From contig NZ_CP159578.1 in the NCBI RefSeq assembly GCF_040536835.1, positions 2,914,001 through 2,978,000 of the forward strand: a stretch of 64,000 nucleotides of DNA, in the 5' to 3' direction. Below the pieces are notes generated by a model that was given only the letters and a program-made list of their open reading frames with translations, was not told the DNA's origin and ran no database searches. Positions 9,244 through 18,069 of the stretch are shown here, piece by piece. Source of the DNA: Salinicola endophyticus. GTDB lineage: Bacteria; Pseudomonadota; Gammaproteobacteria; Pseudomonadales; Halomonadaceae. The stretch's first letter is position 1, and each line of letters opens with the position of its first letter. Both the position numbers and the translations under genes were made by a program.

Positions 9244-10121
9244 CGGCTCTCTCCTTGCAGGTGCGGGTCTCGCGGGGGTTCGCTTCCGGCGGGAACAGCG
9301 GGACGGATCAGATAGTGCAGGTAGCGGCCCAGACGCCAGTGCGGCTCGGTCTCGCAGTAGCGGCGCTCCAGCGCAATCAGCTTGGCCAGGTCGGCCTCGC
9401 TGGGCTCGCGCTCGCGCAGGTAGTCATGGAAGATGCGCACCCCGGCGACACGCTCGATCTCGAGCCCGCAGGCTTGGCACCAGCGCACGATATCGGCATG
9501 GGTCAGCGGCGAGATCGGCGTCAGCCGCTGGCGCTGACCGGTACCCGACAGGCGATCCTCCAGGGCCTTGTCGAGATTGCCCTTGACCACGTTGGAAAAC
9601 CGCAGCGCATCGCGGTTGAACACCATCAGCGACAGCCGCCCCTGCGGCGCCAGCAGTGTCGCGAGCTGGCGCAGCCCGGCTGCGGGGTCGGCCAGCCACT
9701 CCAGCACCGCATGGCACACCACCAGTGGCCAAGGCCCGGGGGCCAGCTCGCCGAGCGCCTGCAGTGGCGCCTGCAGCGCCTGCACCGGCATCGCCGACGG
9801 AGTTTGCGCCAGGGTCTCACGGGCCCGGGCCAGCATCTCGGCGGAGGGCTCCGCCAGGGTGACCCGATGCCCCCGCGCGGCGAGCCAGGCGCTCATCTGG
9901 CCCAGGCCGCCGCCGACATCCAGCGCCGCCGAACCATCCGCCGGCAGCGCCTGCTCGAGCAGCGGCGTCAGCACCGCCAGGCGGATATGCCCGCGCGCGC
10001 TGGCATACAGGCTGGAGGCGAACTTGTCGGCCAGACCGTCGAAGATACGGTCCTGCACCACCGGCACATCGTTGCCATGAAGACCACCGACAGGCGCGTC
10101 ACTATCGGCGCGATCAGGCAT
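9240..10121 (-). CDS. cmoM: tRNA 5-carboxymethoxyuridine methyltransferase
   Basis: Methylates cmo5U34 to mcmo5U in tRNAs. 293 residues from the ATG at 10121. Matches CmoM in VQDRIFDGLADKFA near the N-terminus, the SAM site LDVGGGLGQMS, FHDYLRE and the C-terminal RYCETEPHWRLGRYLHY. The reading frame stays open far upstream, but homology starts here; no strong ribosome binding site is seen. First gene of the cmoM-rsmC pair. Confidence 0.88.
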   Translation of the reverse strand: MPDRADSDAPVGGLHGNDVPVVQDRIFDGLADKFASSLYASARGHIRLAVLTPLLEQALPADGSAALDVGGGLGQMSAWLAARGHRVTLAEPSAEMLARARETLAQTPSAMPVQALQAPLQALGELAPGPWPLVVCHAVLEWLADPAAGLRQLATLLAPQGRLSLMVFNRDALRFSNVVKGNLDKALEDRLSGTGQRQRLTPISPLTHADIVRWCQACGLEIERVAGVRIFHDYLREREPSEADLAKLIALERRYCETEPHWRLGRYLHYLIRPAVPAGSEPPRDPHLQGESR

Positions 10122-10316
10122 GAAAAAGCTCGAACATGAACGGGCAAGCCCTGCATCTGGGAAGGCTGGGCATTGTAGCAATGCCCAGCGTGGGCGTCCC
10201 GGCGCGGCGGTCATGAGGCTATTGCCAGGGCGTATTTCCACGTATGGACACGAGCTGGCAAGATAGCGCGCCTTCGATCCCACCCATTGAATTCCACACA
10301 TGGCGATACCTAACCC

Positions 10317-10853
10317 ATGGTGAAGCAATATCTGAGCAAGATGAAAGGCGCCCCGGTCTCGCGCCCTGCCCCCAACTGGCGCGACGCGCTGTGGTCCTGG
10401 CTCGGCGCCTTTCTGGGCATGGCCGGCGTGGGCTGGCTCAGCACCCAGGCGACCCAGGCCCACCCGCTGCTGATGGTCGGCTCGTTCGGTGCCACCTCGG
10501 TGCTGCTCTACGCCGCACCGGAGAGCCCGCTGGCTCAGCCGCGCAATGTGCTCGGCGGCAACGTGCTCTCGGCGCTCTGCGGCTTCGTCACCTGGTCGCT
10601 ACTGGGGGACGGCTGGATCGCCGCCGCGGTCGCGGTCTCCACCGCCATCCTGCTGATGCAGCTGACCCACACCCTGCACCCGCCCGGCGGCGCCACCGCA
10701 CTGATCGCGGTGATCGGCTCGGGCGACCTGCACCAACTCGGCTGGATCTACGCCTTCTTCCCGGTCGGCCTCGGCTGCATCCTGATGCTCAGCGTGGCGG
10801 TGGTGATCAATAACCTCGCCCGGCACCGGCGCTATCCGCAGCACTGGTGGTGA
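10317..10853 (+). CDS. HPP-family integral membrane protein
   Basis: 178 residues with four or five hydrophobic helices. The family signature is the helix THTLHPPGGATALIAV (about 120-135). HPP proteins in bacteria and chloroplasts have been linked to nitrite transport in some organisms; substrate here is unknown. An alternative start at 10341 is possible; neither has a strong ribosome binding site. Confidence 0.85.
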   Translation: MVKQYLSKMKGAPVSRPAPNWRDALWSWLGAFLGMAGVGWLSTQATQAHPLLMVGSFGATSVLLYAAPESPLAQPRNVLGGNVLSALCGFVTWSLLGDGWIAAAVAVSTAILLMQLTHTLHPPGGATALIAVIGSGDLHQLGWIYAFFPVGLGCILMLSVAVVINNLARHRRYPQHWW

Positions 10854-10907
10854 GGTAGCCCAGATGTTTCCCAAACCGCAGATGACGAGCGCATCTGTGG
10901 GACTCTC

Positions 10908-11414
10908 TCAGACACCCCACTCTTCTGCGGTGATGGCATAGCGCTCATGGTCGCGCCATTCGCCATCGAGGCGCAGGTAGCGCGGCGAAAAGCCTTCACG
11001 GCGAAAGCCCAGGGATTGCACCAGACCGATCGAGCGGCGGTTGGCGGGTTGAATATTGGCCTCCAGCCGATGCAGGCCGTGCCTATCGAAGGCGCGGGTA
11101 ATCACTTCGCCCAGCGCCTGCTTCATCCATCCCCTGCCCTGGTGCGGCGCAAAGCCGTAATAGCCCAGATAAGCGGATTGCAGCGCACCGCGGACGATCT
11201 CATTCAGGTTGATACAGCCGATCAGGCTGCCATCGGGGGCGATGGCGAGGTAGCTCACGTGGGTCTCCGCCGCGTAGCGGGAGAGGAAATCGGCGTAGGC
11301 CTGTGGCGTTTCCGGCGGAAAGACCCAGCCACCCAACAGCGGCTGGCTGTGCCGAACGGCGGCCAGAAAGGCCGACTGGTGCGCCTGCGTGGGGTGAACG
11401 AGTGTCAGCGTCAT
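10908..11414 (-). CDS. GNAT acetyltransferase, RimJ/RimL-like
   Basis: 168 residues with GNAT landmarks: SLIGCINL (strand 4), the acetyl-CoA loop HQGRGWMKQAL and the LEANIQPANRRSIGLVQSLGFRREG region typical of the ribosomal-protein and Spr-like N-acetyltransferases. Substrate not predictable. Single gene. Confidence 0.8.
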   Translation of the reverse strand: MTLTLVHPTQAHQSAFLAAVRHSQPLLGGWVFPPETPQAYADFLSRYAAETHVSYLAIAPDGSLIGCINLNEIVRGALQSAYLGYYGFAPHQGRGWMKQALGEVITRAFDRHGLHRLEANIQPANRRSIGLVQSLGFRREGFSPRYLRLDGEWRDHERYAITAEEWGV

Positions 11415-12048
11415 TAGGATCGGGCCTTTTCGAGATCCAGCCTACCCCTGCGAGCGTTACCGAGCCGGCCGGGGGCTTGCGGGGGCTGAAACGAAAATAC
11501 CCGGCCCAAGGGGCCGGGTTCAAACGCAGGCCCAATCGGGCACCCACACAGGATAACGAATCTGACCGCCCGCCATAGGACCAGTTTTCTAAGACTATCT
11601 GGTCCATTTTCGTAAGATATCTCGCACAAGGCGAGGGTCGGTGGGCTATCTCAGGCCGCATGGGGCCGCTTCCCGAGCAGCGTCTTAGCGCTCGATGGCG
11701 ATGTGGGAGCCGGTCAAGGGCGAGCAGCCTGGGGGCAGGGCCTCGTCACGCTCTCCCTTGCGATAAGCATGAAAAATCGAGGGAGAGGCCCAAAAAATCG
11801 CGCTGCCGCTGGCCCGACAGGATTCTATAATCACAGTTAAGTATATGTTTTTGCGATAGACTTCATAGGTTCGACAATCTAGACATACCACACGATATAC
11901 CTCTCAGCCTCAAAAGCCGACCGTGCGGTTATCCATCGCACACCCCTTAGCCACGACTCCACGCCGCCAAGCCAGCTCGCCTGAGGCCACTGTGTGCCCC
12001 AAAATGCTCGCCCATAGGCTTTTCAGTCACAGCCAAGGGTATCGATCC
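11415..12048. other. Non-coding stretch with one terminator-like hairpin
   Basis: No convincing gene. A 9-bp stem with a 3-base loop (11499-11507 and 11511-11519) is followed on the minus strand by ATTTTC, as if ending a leftward transcript whose gene is now gone. A 68-codon minus frame (11685-11891) has no ribosome binding site and no recognised family. Probably a decayed region next to the cassettes. Confidence 0.4.
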
Positions 12049-12501
12049 ATGTCAATTCAAGTGAGAGAAGCGAGAGAGACAGACATCGGGGAGATCTTCG
12101 CCATACGCACCAGCGTGGCGGAGAACCATCTTTCGCTCGAGCAGCTCGCCGAAATGGGCATCACACCTGAGACCATCGCCGCCGAGCTCGCTAAGGAACC
12201 TTGTCTTTGGGTTGCAGAGATTGATGGAGTACCCGTGGGCTTTTCAATGGTTCGTAATGAGACCGGGTGCGTGTTTGGACTGTTCGTCCGCGCCGACCAT
12301 GAGGGGCGAGGCGTGGGCCGCAGTCTTCTCGAACGCGCCGAGCGCCACCTCTTCGCCACCTTCGACAAGATCTGGCTGGAAACCGAGATTGGCAGTCGAG
12401 CCTATGCGTTCTACGAGCGTGCCGGCTGGCTTCCCGTTGAAAAACGGGATCTTGGATTAATGAAGTTTGTCAAAGTCCGAACCGTGGCGAGTGACCTCTG
12501 A
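12049..12501 (+). CDS. GNAT-family N-acetyltransferase
   Basis: 150 residues from the ATG at 12049 (AAGGG 9 bp upstream). Features: VREARETDIGEIFAIR start, WVAEIDGVPVGFSMVR, the acetyl-CoA loop RADHEGRGVGRSLLERAE and the C-terminal RAYAFYERAGW. Of the small ElaA/PhnO-like acetyltransferase kind; substrate unknown. It ends 42 bp before an attC site, but that site points the other way, so it is not part of that cassette. Confidence 0.85.
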   Translation: MSIQVREARETDIGEIFAIRTSVAENHLSLEQLAEMGITPETIAAELAKEPCLWVAEIDGVPVGFSMVRNETGCVFGLFVRADHEGRGVGRSLLERAERHLFATFDKIWLETEIGSRAYAFYERAGWLPVEKRDLGLMKFVKVRTVASDL

Positions 12502-12543
12502 GTGGTAGCATTCGGCCAAAAGCGGGCGTTCAGCCAAAAGTGG

Positions 12544-12603
12544 ATATAACGCCTCAAACATCGGCGCAGCTTTGCTGCGTCCGAATGCTTTGACTTGTTA
12601 TAT
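12544..12603 (-). other. Integron attC recombination site A (60 bp)
   Basis: Read on the minus strand: R'' ATATAAC, spacer AAG, a 20-base arm (12593-12574), a 3-base loop, a 17-base arm (12570-12554), spacer GGC, and R' GTTATAT. The arms pair completely except for three single unpaired bases (G, T, A) in the longer 5' arm, the extrahelical bases that fix attC orientation. The GCGTTA context of R' and the AAC/GTT triplets match the attC consensus. It directly follows the stop of the minus-strand OLD nuclease gene, as attC follows the gene in a cassette. Confidence 0.85.
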
Positions 12604-12609
12604 GAGACC

Positions 12610-14502
12610 TTATCGTGCCGCAAAATTACTTACTGCAGAAAGCCATGTATGGATATCACCATATCCACCGTTTTTCTTTAGTCTTTCTACAGTCATTTTT
12701 TCAACCACAATGGTATTCAGCGATTTTTTCTTATCACTTGCTTTCTCTTTCTTCTTTTCATCTGGCAACTCATCCCAGTTATTCGCGTTGAGCTCATTGA
12801 ATTTCTTCGCTACTTCCGCAGGAACATCTATCTCATCGGTAATGTCACCAATGGCTACAGCTTGAGTTCCTTGGGCTGCATACGCTTCTTCTATTGCATC
12901 TGGATGAAGGTAATTCTCCAACTCATTCTTAACTGTGTTAAATGCCACCTTTGACGGATTTGGATCATCGTTTATTGCTTGAACTGCATCTCTGTAGGAT
13001 GGTATATCGTTGTCGTACACATGAACCTCTGGCTTACCCAAACCATCAAGATGCTTTTGTTCAAGGTAATGTTTGAGAGCTGAACCGCCTGTAATTACAT
13101 AGCCGACGCAATCAGTAGTATTCAAATCTAGAATCGTAGGATCGTGCTCTGAAAGAATCTTGCTATATCTTTTTAGGGCGTTTACATCATGATTCCCCTC
13201 AACATAGAGAAGAACCTTAACTCTGTCCGTTGGGTTAGGCAAAATGCCAAGCGCCGTAATGATTTTGTCGATTACTTCTTCGTTCTTAACGCCGTCTACG
13301 GCGCCGAGCTCTATTGCTATACCATTCTCTCCTTCGTTGGAGATGTATCTAAGTGACTCTGTGGGTATTTCTCTTGCCAAGTTTGCACTGTGCGTTGTAA
13401 ACAGCACCTGTACGTTTTCAGAATTTGCGAGGTCAGAAAGCGAATCAATTATCATCCTCTGATGGTTGGGGTGCTGGGATGTCTCCGGCTCTTCAATAGC
13501 ATAGATGATCGCGGGCGCACCAGATTCAGCTTTCCTCTTTTCTGCTTGAGCTTGAAAGAAACTCAAAATCACTAAGCGCCTAATCCCGCTACCGCGCTTG
13601 TTCAAAGGTATGCCAACATCATTTAAAAGAGTGAGGTCAAATATCTTGCTATAGCTTGGTGTTTTACCAAATTCCGAGCGAAGCCTTTCTGCTATTGATT
13701 CGTCAAAGTTCTTCAGTTTCTCGATGGTCCGACCTGCAACCTCTGTAGAGAATTCCCTGACCTTCTCTTCTACTCGATCCAGCAACTGCCGTATTTCATC
13801 AAGCGCTAGCGCTTCATCAACTGCAGCTTGCAGCGGGTTTTTAACGTCGCCATCTTTATCATCGAAAGACTTGTCAGATTTGAATAGAGAGTAAATTGGA
13901 AGGAGTTTTTTTATGGACTTCCACACAACCTTTAAATTGTCCTCATTGTCTACTCCCCCATCCACTTTCAGAAGGACTTCTTCTCTATCACCGCCAATTT
14001 GATTTCTAATAGCCTGCCGGATTGGTGGGTTTTTCCTCCTATTCACCCCCTCTAAGTCAACGTTCAATTCCTCAGCCAGGTTCTTCAATGGTGTATTTTT
14101 CAGGCTTAACAGGTTGGATAGACGAGCATCTCTAGGCTGACTGCAATTGAGATAGATCGAAGAGGTTTTCCTTGCCCCAAAGGTGAAGATTTTTCTTATT
14201 TCCAACTGACCTTCCGAGTTCAACAGACCTTCTTCTTCTGGTGAAGTTGGTTCGGTTGTATCCAGTACAACTTCCAGTGGCATTCCGCTGAAAACGCAAG
14301 TTATCTCTACAGCGTTCCCATTCGCTGTCGTTGACAAATCCCCAGCCTCAATTGAGTCATTAAAAAAGGCATCAAGTGCATCTAAAATCGCGGACTTCCC
14401 AATATCGTTACGACCGATTATTGCTGTTAGGTTGTTTACTTCGAGAATGGTTTCATCTCGATAGCAGCGAAAATTTTTTATGATCATGCGCATTAGTTGC
14501 AT
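12610..14502 (-). CDS. OLD-family ATP-dependent endonuclease (AAA + TOPRIM)
   Basis: 630 residues. Walker A GRNDIGKS (30-37), a signature-like RGSGIRRLVIL, Walker B AIEEPETSQHP (about 330) and the H-loop TTHSANLA (about 370) form an ABC/SMC-type ATPase; the C-terminal TOPRIM domain has LYVEGNHD (about 430) and VYDNDIP (about 492), the acidic metal-binding residues of a nuclease. OLD nucleases (P2 Old, Gabija GajA) act in phage defence. Here no helicase partner follows, so it may act alone. Base composition is clearly more AT-rich than the flanks. The gene fills one integron cassette (junctions near 14550 and 12550). Confidence 0.88.
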   Translation of the reverse strand: MQLMRMIIKNFRCYRDETILEVNNLTAIIGRNDIGKSAILDALDAFFNDSIEAGDLSTTANGNAVEITCVFSGMPLEVVLDTTEPTSPEEEGLLNSEGQLEIRKIFTFGARKTSSIYLNCSQPRDARLSNLLSLKNTPLKNLAEELNVDLEGVNRRKNPPIRQAIRNQIGGDREEVLLKVDGGVDNEDNLKVVWKSIKKLLPIYSLFKSDKSFDDKDGDVKNPLQAAVDEALALDEIRQLLDRVEEKVREFSTEVAGRTIEKLKNFDESIAERLRSEFGKTPSYSKIFDLTLLNDVGIPLNKRGSGIRRLVILSFFQAQAEKRKAESGAPAIIYAIEEPETSQHPNHQRMIIDSLSDLANSENVQVLFTTHSANLAREIPTESLRYISNEGENGIAIELGAVDGVKNEEVIDKIITALGILPNPTDRVKVLLYVEGNHDVNALKRYSKILSEHDPTILDLNTTDCVGYVITGGSALKHYLEQKHLDGLGKPEVHVYDNDIPSYRDAVQAINDDPNPSKVAFNTVKNELENYLHPDAIEEAYAAQGTQAVAIGDITDEIDVPAEVAKKFNELNANNWDELPDEKKKEKASDKKKSLNTIVVEKMTVERLKKNGGYGDIHTWLSAVSNFAAR

Positions 14503-14544
14503 TCAAAGAATCTCTCTTTTTTTTGCGAAACGCTCATGACGAGC

Positions 14545-14627
14545 ATATAACGCTTGCAGCATGCGGCCCACGAAATGGAGCCGAAGGCGCAATGTAGTGG
14601 GCGTCGCCGTGCCCGCACTGGTTGGCT
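14545..14627 (-). other. Integron attC recombination site B (83 bp)
   Basis: On the minus strand: R'' AGCCAAC, spacer CAG, an arm at 14617-14597, a 25-base variable loop, an arm at 14571-14555, spacer AGC, and R' GTTATAT. The arms pair with several bulges, again mostly in the 5' arm. R'' does not match this R', but it matches GTTGGCT at 15701-15695, the upstream junction of the same cassette. That is expected because the last six bases of an inserted attC belong to the next cassette. Confidence 0.75.
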
Positions 14628-14632
14628 ATCAC

Positions 14633-15676
14633 CTACTTTGCAGATGCTACGGCCCTCAATTGGTTCATCATAGTTACGCCATATGGAGATAGCTTCCAAT
14701 ACGTTGATTGGTCTTTTACGCTTCTATTTTTTACACTTTGAATAATCAACCCTAAGGCGCTCAACTGGATTAAAACGGTTTCAAACGCGCTCTGATCAAT
14801 TGAAAAGTTTCTTGCTGCTCTATGACCCTTAAAGTCTTTATTTTGATTTACTGCCTCGAGCGCTAACCTTGATACAAACGTCTTAAGCCTTTGCTTAATT
14901 CTTAATGCGTCAGCTTCATGCATCATCAACGGAGATATTTCAGAAAATAGATCATTCCAAGTGACTTGGACAGGATATTCCCATGACCACGGAGTTCCAT
15001 CCGAATCAGTAGAGTCAAAGCTACAATCTATTTCAAACTCCTCATCGCCCTTCGCTAGCTGTTCAGTTCCTGATGGAGCTTTAGTTTCATTTTCTTCGAT
15101 TTCTTTTTCTAGCATCTCAATCTTATTTCTAAGCTTTAATATCTCTCTCGAAGCATCACCTGACATAACCTGGTCTCCCCGAACCCAGCCTATACCTGGA
15201 TGCTTCTTCTGCAGCATGATCAAGCTTCTACTCACTACAGAGCCAAGCTCTTGAGGCGTCTGCCAGTACTTGCACATTCTTTTTTGGACAAGGTCACGGA
15301 AAGCCTCAAGTTTTTCTTTTCCTTCGCTAGATTTCTCGGCTTTTTTAACCGGGATCGACTCGGGATCTTTGTGAAGAAATGAAATCACAGGTTTTCCACT
15401 TTCGATAGCGTAACGGTATTCCATTTCAGTGTAACTAAGCCCTTCTGGAGAAACGCTTCCATAACGCCCACCGATTACCAGAAGATAATAGTCCGATTCT
15501 TCAATTACGCCCTTGATAAGCGACCACTGATCTTCGTTCGCGGCCGGAAATAACTCCATACCTGCAGGGATACAGTCGAGCTCTAATAATGCGTGCATAA
15601 TTTCTTGTCGCTCTTCTACCAAATCTATGTAGGTAGAGCTTACAAAAACTTGATACTTTCTTTGCTCCATACACAT
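14633..15676 (-). CDS. DUF4062 protein, candidate defence effector or sensor
   Basis: 347 residues. The N-terminal domain has the DUF4062 signature VFVSSTYIDLVEERQE (about 9-24), then MELFPAANEDQW, YYLLVIGGRYGS and SYTEMEYRYA, a Rossmann-like fold related to TIR domains and often found at the N-terminus of defence and NLR-like proteins. A short coiled coil follows at about 185-205, then a C-terminal domain not recognised, ending in a winged-helix-like stretch (LIQLSALGLI ... YWKLSPYGVTMMNQL). AT-rich. Ends six bases before attC site B, so it fills its own cassette. Confidence 0.75.
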   Translation of the reverse strand: MCMEQRKYQVFVSSTYIDLVEERQEIMHALLELDCIPAGMELFPAANEDQWSLIKGVIEESDYYLLVIGGRYGSVSPEGLSYTEMEYRYAIESGKPVISFLHKDPESIPVKKAEKSSEGKEKLEAFRDLVQKRMCKYWQTPQELGSVVSRSLIMLQKKHPGIGWVRGDQVMSGDASREILKLRNKIEMLEKEIEENETKAPSGTEQLAKGDEEFEIDCSFDSTDSDGTPWSWEYPVQVTWNDLFSEISPLMMHEADALRIKQRLKTFVSRLALEAVNQNKDFKGHRAARNFSIDQSAFETVLIQLSALGLIIQSVKNRSVKDQSTYWKLSPYGVTMMNQLRAVASAK

Positions 15677-15694
15677 GTACTCTAGACTTCAGAT

Positions 15695-15701
15695 AGCCAA
15701 C
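15695..15701 (-). other. Upstream cassette junction (GTTGGCT)
   Basis: On the minus strand GTTGGCT precedes the DUF4062 gene. It is the exact reverse complement of R'' of attC site B, marking where the DUF4062 cassette was inserted between G and TT. No complete attC or recognisable attI was found upstream of it. Confidence 0.6.
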
Positions 15702-16609
15702 AGGTATTAGACAGCGCGCTCGTTTATTGACTTGAACGCGTACGCGAGTTCAAAAATGTTATGCTGCGCACTGTTTTCTCCATAACATAATGAAAAATCG
15801 ACATATTAAGTATAGCTTGGCCATATAACATCAATCATAGTGCCGGCTGCATAACACCGATGAACGTGCAGGCAGCCTTTTTCAGCATGTCCGCTTTGGG
15901 TCGGAACCTGTCAGCCGTCTCAAGTCCTTTTAGGAACACTTATGGTATCAATCTGCCATACTTCGTTGCACTTCTCCATGCAGCACCACCACCTCTCATC
16001 GGTTAGTCTGCAAAACGCATCATTTCACGCTATTTCTCGCGCCCATAATCGGGCCGCTGCTCCAACACTGGCCCAACTTGGCGCTCTCTGTAACGCTGTA
16101 TCAAAACCGACCCATTTAGCGCGCAGGCGGGACGGGGAGTCTACAGCGCGCCAGCGTCACAGGCAGAAATCCCGCGATTCAGCCCCCAAGTAGCGATCAC
16201 CGTCGACCCTTTGTTGCCATACGGTAACACTTAGCACAAGTCTGTCTTTATTAGGAATACCCTCACACCCTGTCATTTGGTCGCATGTCGCAATCGGGCG
16301 TGTTATCCCCGAAATTGGCTTAGGGAAAAATGTTGCAGATATTTAGATAAATTCTTGGCGCTACCCAAGGCTCATATCAGCACCAGTGGGAGTACAACGT
16401 ATGGTTTGTCGGAGGCTGCGCAATTGCTACCTCCTTTAGCTCACGGGCCGGGCGGGGTTCTGATCGTGCGAGAGGGAGACTGGCTCGGGAAGCAGTAGAT
16501 GATCAAGATTGGCCACCAGTGCAACCCAGGGGGCACTGAGGCTATCGCACCCCGCTCCTATCGCGGGCTGAGCATGCTTGGGGAACCATCACTACGGATG
16601 AGGTGATGC
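15702..16609. other. Gene-less AT-rich stretch upstream of the cassettes
   Basis: No convincing gene in 908 bp and no integron integrase frame. It holds a near-palindrome with TTGAAC/GTTCAA ends (15732-15753) and a GGCTGC/GCAGCC pair (about 15846-15878) followed by five T on the plus strand. Short frames at 15942 and 16277 lack ribosome binding sites and recognisable products. The cassette promoter should lie here; none was assigned. Confidence 0.4.
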
Positions 16610-17152
16610 TTACAGACTCAGCAGTCTGGCCGCTATCTGCTTGGCTCTCTCGACCGGTTCGAGATTGCCTTCGCGTAGTACGCCCATGACCGCGCCATCG
16701 ATCAGTAGCTGAAAATCACTGGCAAGCTCTTCGCTCGGTGAGTAGCCGGCTTGCCGGAGCTGGCGAGCGATGATCTCTATCTGAGCCAGCTTGTGCGCTC
16801 TGGCGATGCGGTGGGTCTCGCTGCCCCGGTCGGCGGCTTCGACCATGGCGTTGATAAAGGCACAGCCCCGAAAATCGGCTTGCCCGTAGCGCTCGGCGAC
16901 CACATCGAACACACCCAGAGGCGAGCCATCGCTTCCGGCAAGACCTGCCTCGAAGGCGGCCAGGGACCTCTCATTGCGGTGGCGTAGCACCGCATGCACC
17001 AGGGCATCCTTACTGTCGAAGTGACGGTAGAAGGACGCACGCCCCACGCCGGAGGTGTCGATCAGTTCGCTGATGCCGACCGCCTGGATGCCGCGTTGGT
17101 AGAAGAGCGCTTCCGCTGTCGCTATCAGTCGTTCACGCGCCTGTGTCGGCAT
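16610..17152 (-). CDS. TetR-family transcriptional repressor
   Basis: 180 residues. The N-terminal helix-turn-helix covers about 24-47 (QAVGISELIDTSGVGRASFYRHF); the C-terminal ligand domain is of the TetR_C_6/YcnC-like kind with FRGCAFINAMVEA. Divergent from a LysE-type exporter, sharing a 140-bp intergenic region with a strong palindrome; it very likely represses itself and the exporter until a substrate is bound. Confidence 0.88.
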   Translation of the reverse strand: MPTQARERLIATAEALFYQRGIQAVGISELIDTSGVGRASFYRHFDSKDALVHAVLRHRNERSLAAFEAGLAGSDGSPLGVFDVVAERYGQADFRGCAFINAMVEAADRGSETHRIARAHKLAQIEIIARQLRQAGYSPSEELASDFQLLIDGAVMGVLREGNLEPVERAKQIAARLLSL

Positions 17153-17190
17153 GGTTTATCCCTTCTGTGAGATTGACATGGGATGGTAAT

Positions 17191-17223
17191 GATCAGTACC
17201 GTCTTACGCAAACGGTACTGATC
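17191..17223. promoter_or_regulatory. TetR-type operator
   Basis: A perfect inverted repeat with 12-bp arms, GATCAGTACCGT (17191-17202) and ACGGTACTGATC (17212-17223), separated by 9 bp. It lies between the divergent tetR and exporter genes, so the regulator probably binds here. Confidence 0.8.
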
Positions 17224-17292
17224 GGTTCCGAACGGCGATGACATGTCATCGCCGGTGTCGCTGCGAGAGACCGCACTCGGAGATGAAGGCTC

Positions 17293-17886
17293 ATGTCGCC
17301 ACTCACCACGCTCGCCATGACGGCAATGCTGTTGTTCGGCTCTCCGGGGCCGGGCCCCATGACCATCGTGGCGACATCCGCCACCTTTGGGGTGCGCAAG
17401 ACGCTCTCGCTCTATGTGGGCATTCTGACCGGGCTGGCGATATCGATGGTGGCCGCTGCCCTGGGTCTGGCGGCGCTACTGGCAGCCTGGCCGAGTGCGA
17501 AGCTGACACTACAGATCGTGGGCGGGCTCTATGTGCTCTACCTCGCCTACCGCATCGCGACCACGCCACTCGACACTCACGCAGCCGAAGGCGCCCGCCT
17601 GACGATGCGCGATGGTGTCCTGCTCAACGTGCTCAACCCGAAGTCCTACGCGGTACTACTGGTGATCTACTCGCAGTTTCTGCTGCCGATCTCGCCAGCG
17701 GCCATCGCTTATGTGGCCACCATGGGGGTTTGCCTGGCGGTTGCCGTGTTCACCAATATCTTCTGGATGTGCGTCGGCGGCGCCATTCGGCCCCTTGTGC
17801 AGCGCCCTCTCTTCTCCCGGTTGCTACGTCTCACCTTCGCTCTGCTGATGATCGGCGCTGTCTTCTGGGCCTTCATACAGAGTTGA
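17293..17886 (+). CDS. LysE/RhtB-family exporter
   Basis: 197 residues, six predicted membrane helices. The family signature near the N-terminus is SPGPGPMTIV (17-26) and the later motif is LLNVLNPKSYAVLL (about 112-125). These proteins export amino acids or related small molecules across the inner membrane. Substrate unknown. Divergent from and probably controlled by the adjacent TetR regulator. Confidence 0.88.
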   Translation: MSPLTTLAMTAMLLFGSPGPGPMTIVATSATFGVRKTLSLYVGILTGLAISMVAAALGLAALLAAWPSAKLTLQIVGGLYVLYLAYRIATTPLDTHAAEGARLTMRDGVLLNVLNPKSYAVLLVIYSQFLLPISPAAIAYVATMGVCLAVAVFTNIFWMCVGGAIRPLVQRPLFSRLLRLTFALLMIGAVFWAFIQS

Positions 17887-18069
17887 GCCCTCTTGATGTC
17901 CCGAGAGAGCCAAGACGGCTTGGTATATTCGATCTTTCGGATACCTAGCGGCACGTGGGTAGATGGCTGCGCGTCGAACGGAGAGCTATACCTGACTGCA
18001 TACCCTGCATATGCCGAGTTTGGTGGGGCCTAGCGGGTAGCAAAAAGCGGGACAGTGAGGAAGGTCACT

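Noticed and set aside
11685..11891. 68-codon minus-strand frame
   Set aside because: No ribosome binding site or family; could be a gene remnant but cannot be supported.
12049..12603. GNAT gene as the cargo of attC site A
   Set aside because: The extrahelical bases and the GCGTTA context place the site in the minus orientation, following the OLD nuclease gene, not the plus-strand GNAT gene.
15745..15800. Resemblance of the upstream region to a class 1 attI site (shared GTTATGGAG and GCAGCA words)
   Set aside because: Only short words match and from memory; no integrase gene or full attI layout, so not called.
15942..16498. Two short plus-strand frames (83 and 73 codons)
   Set aside because: No ribosome binding sites, no recognisable product; the region looks non-coding.
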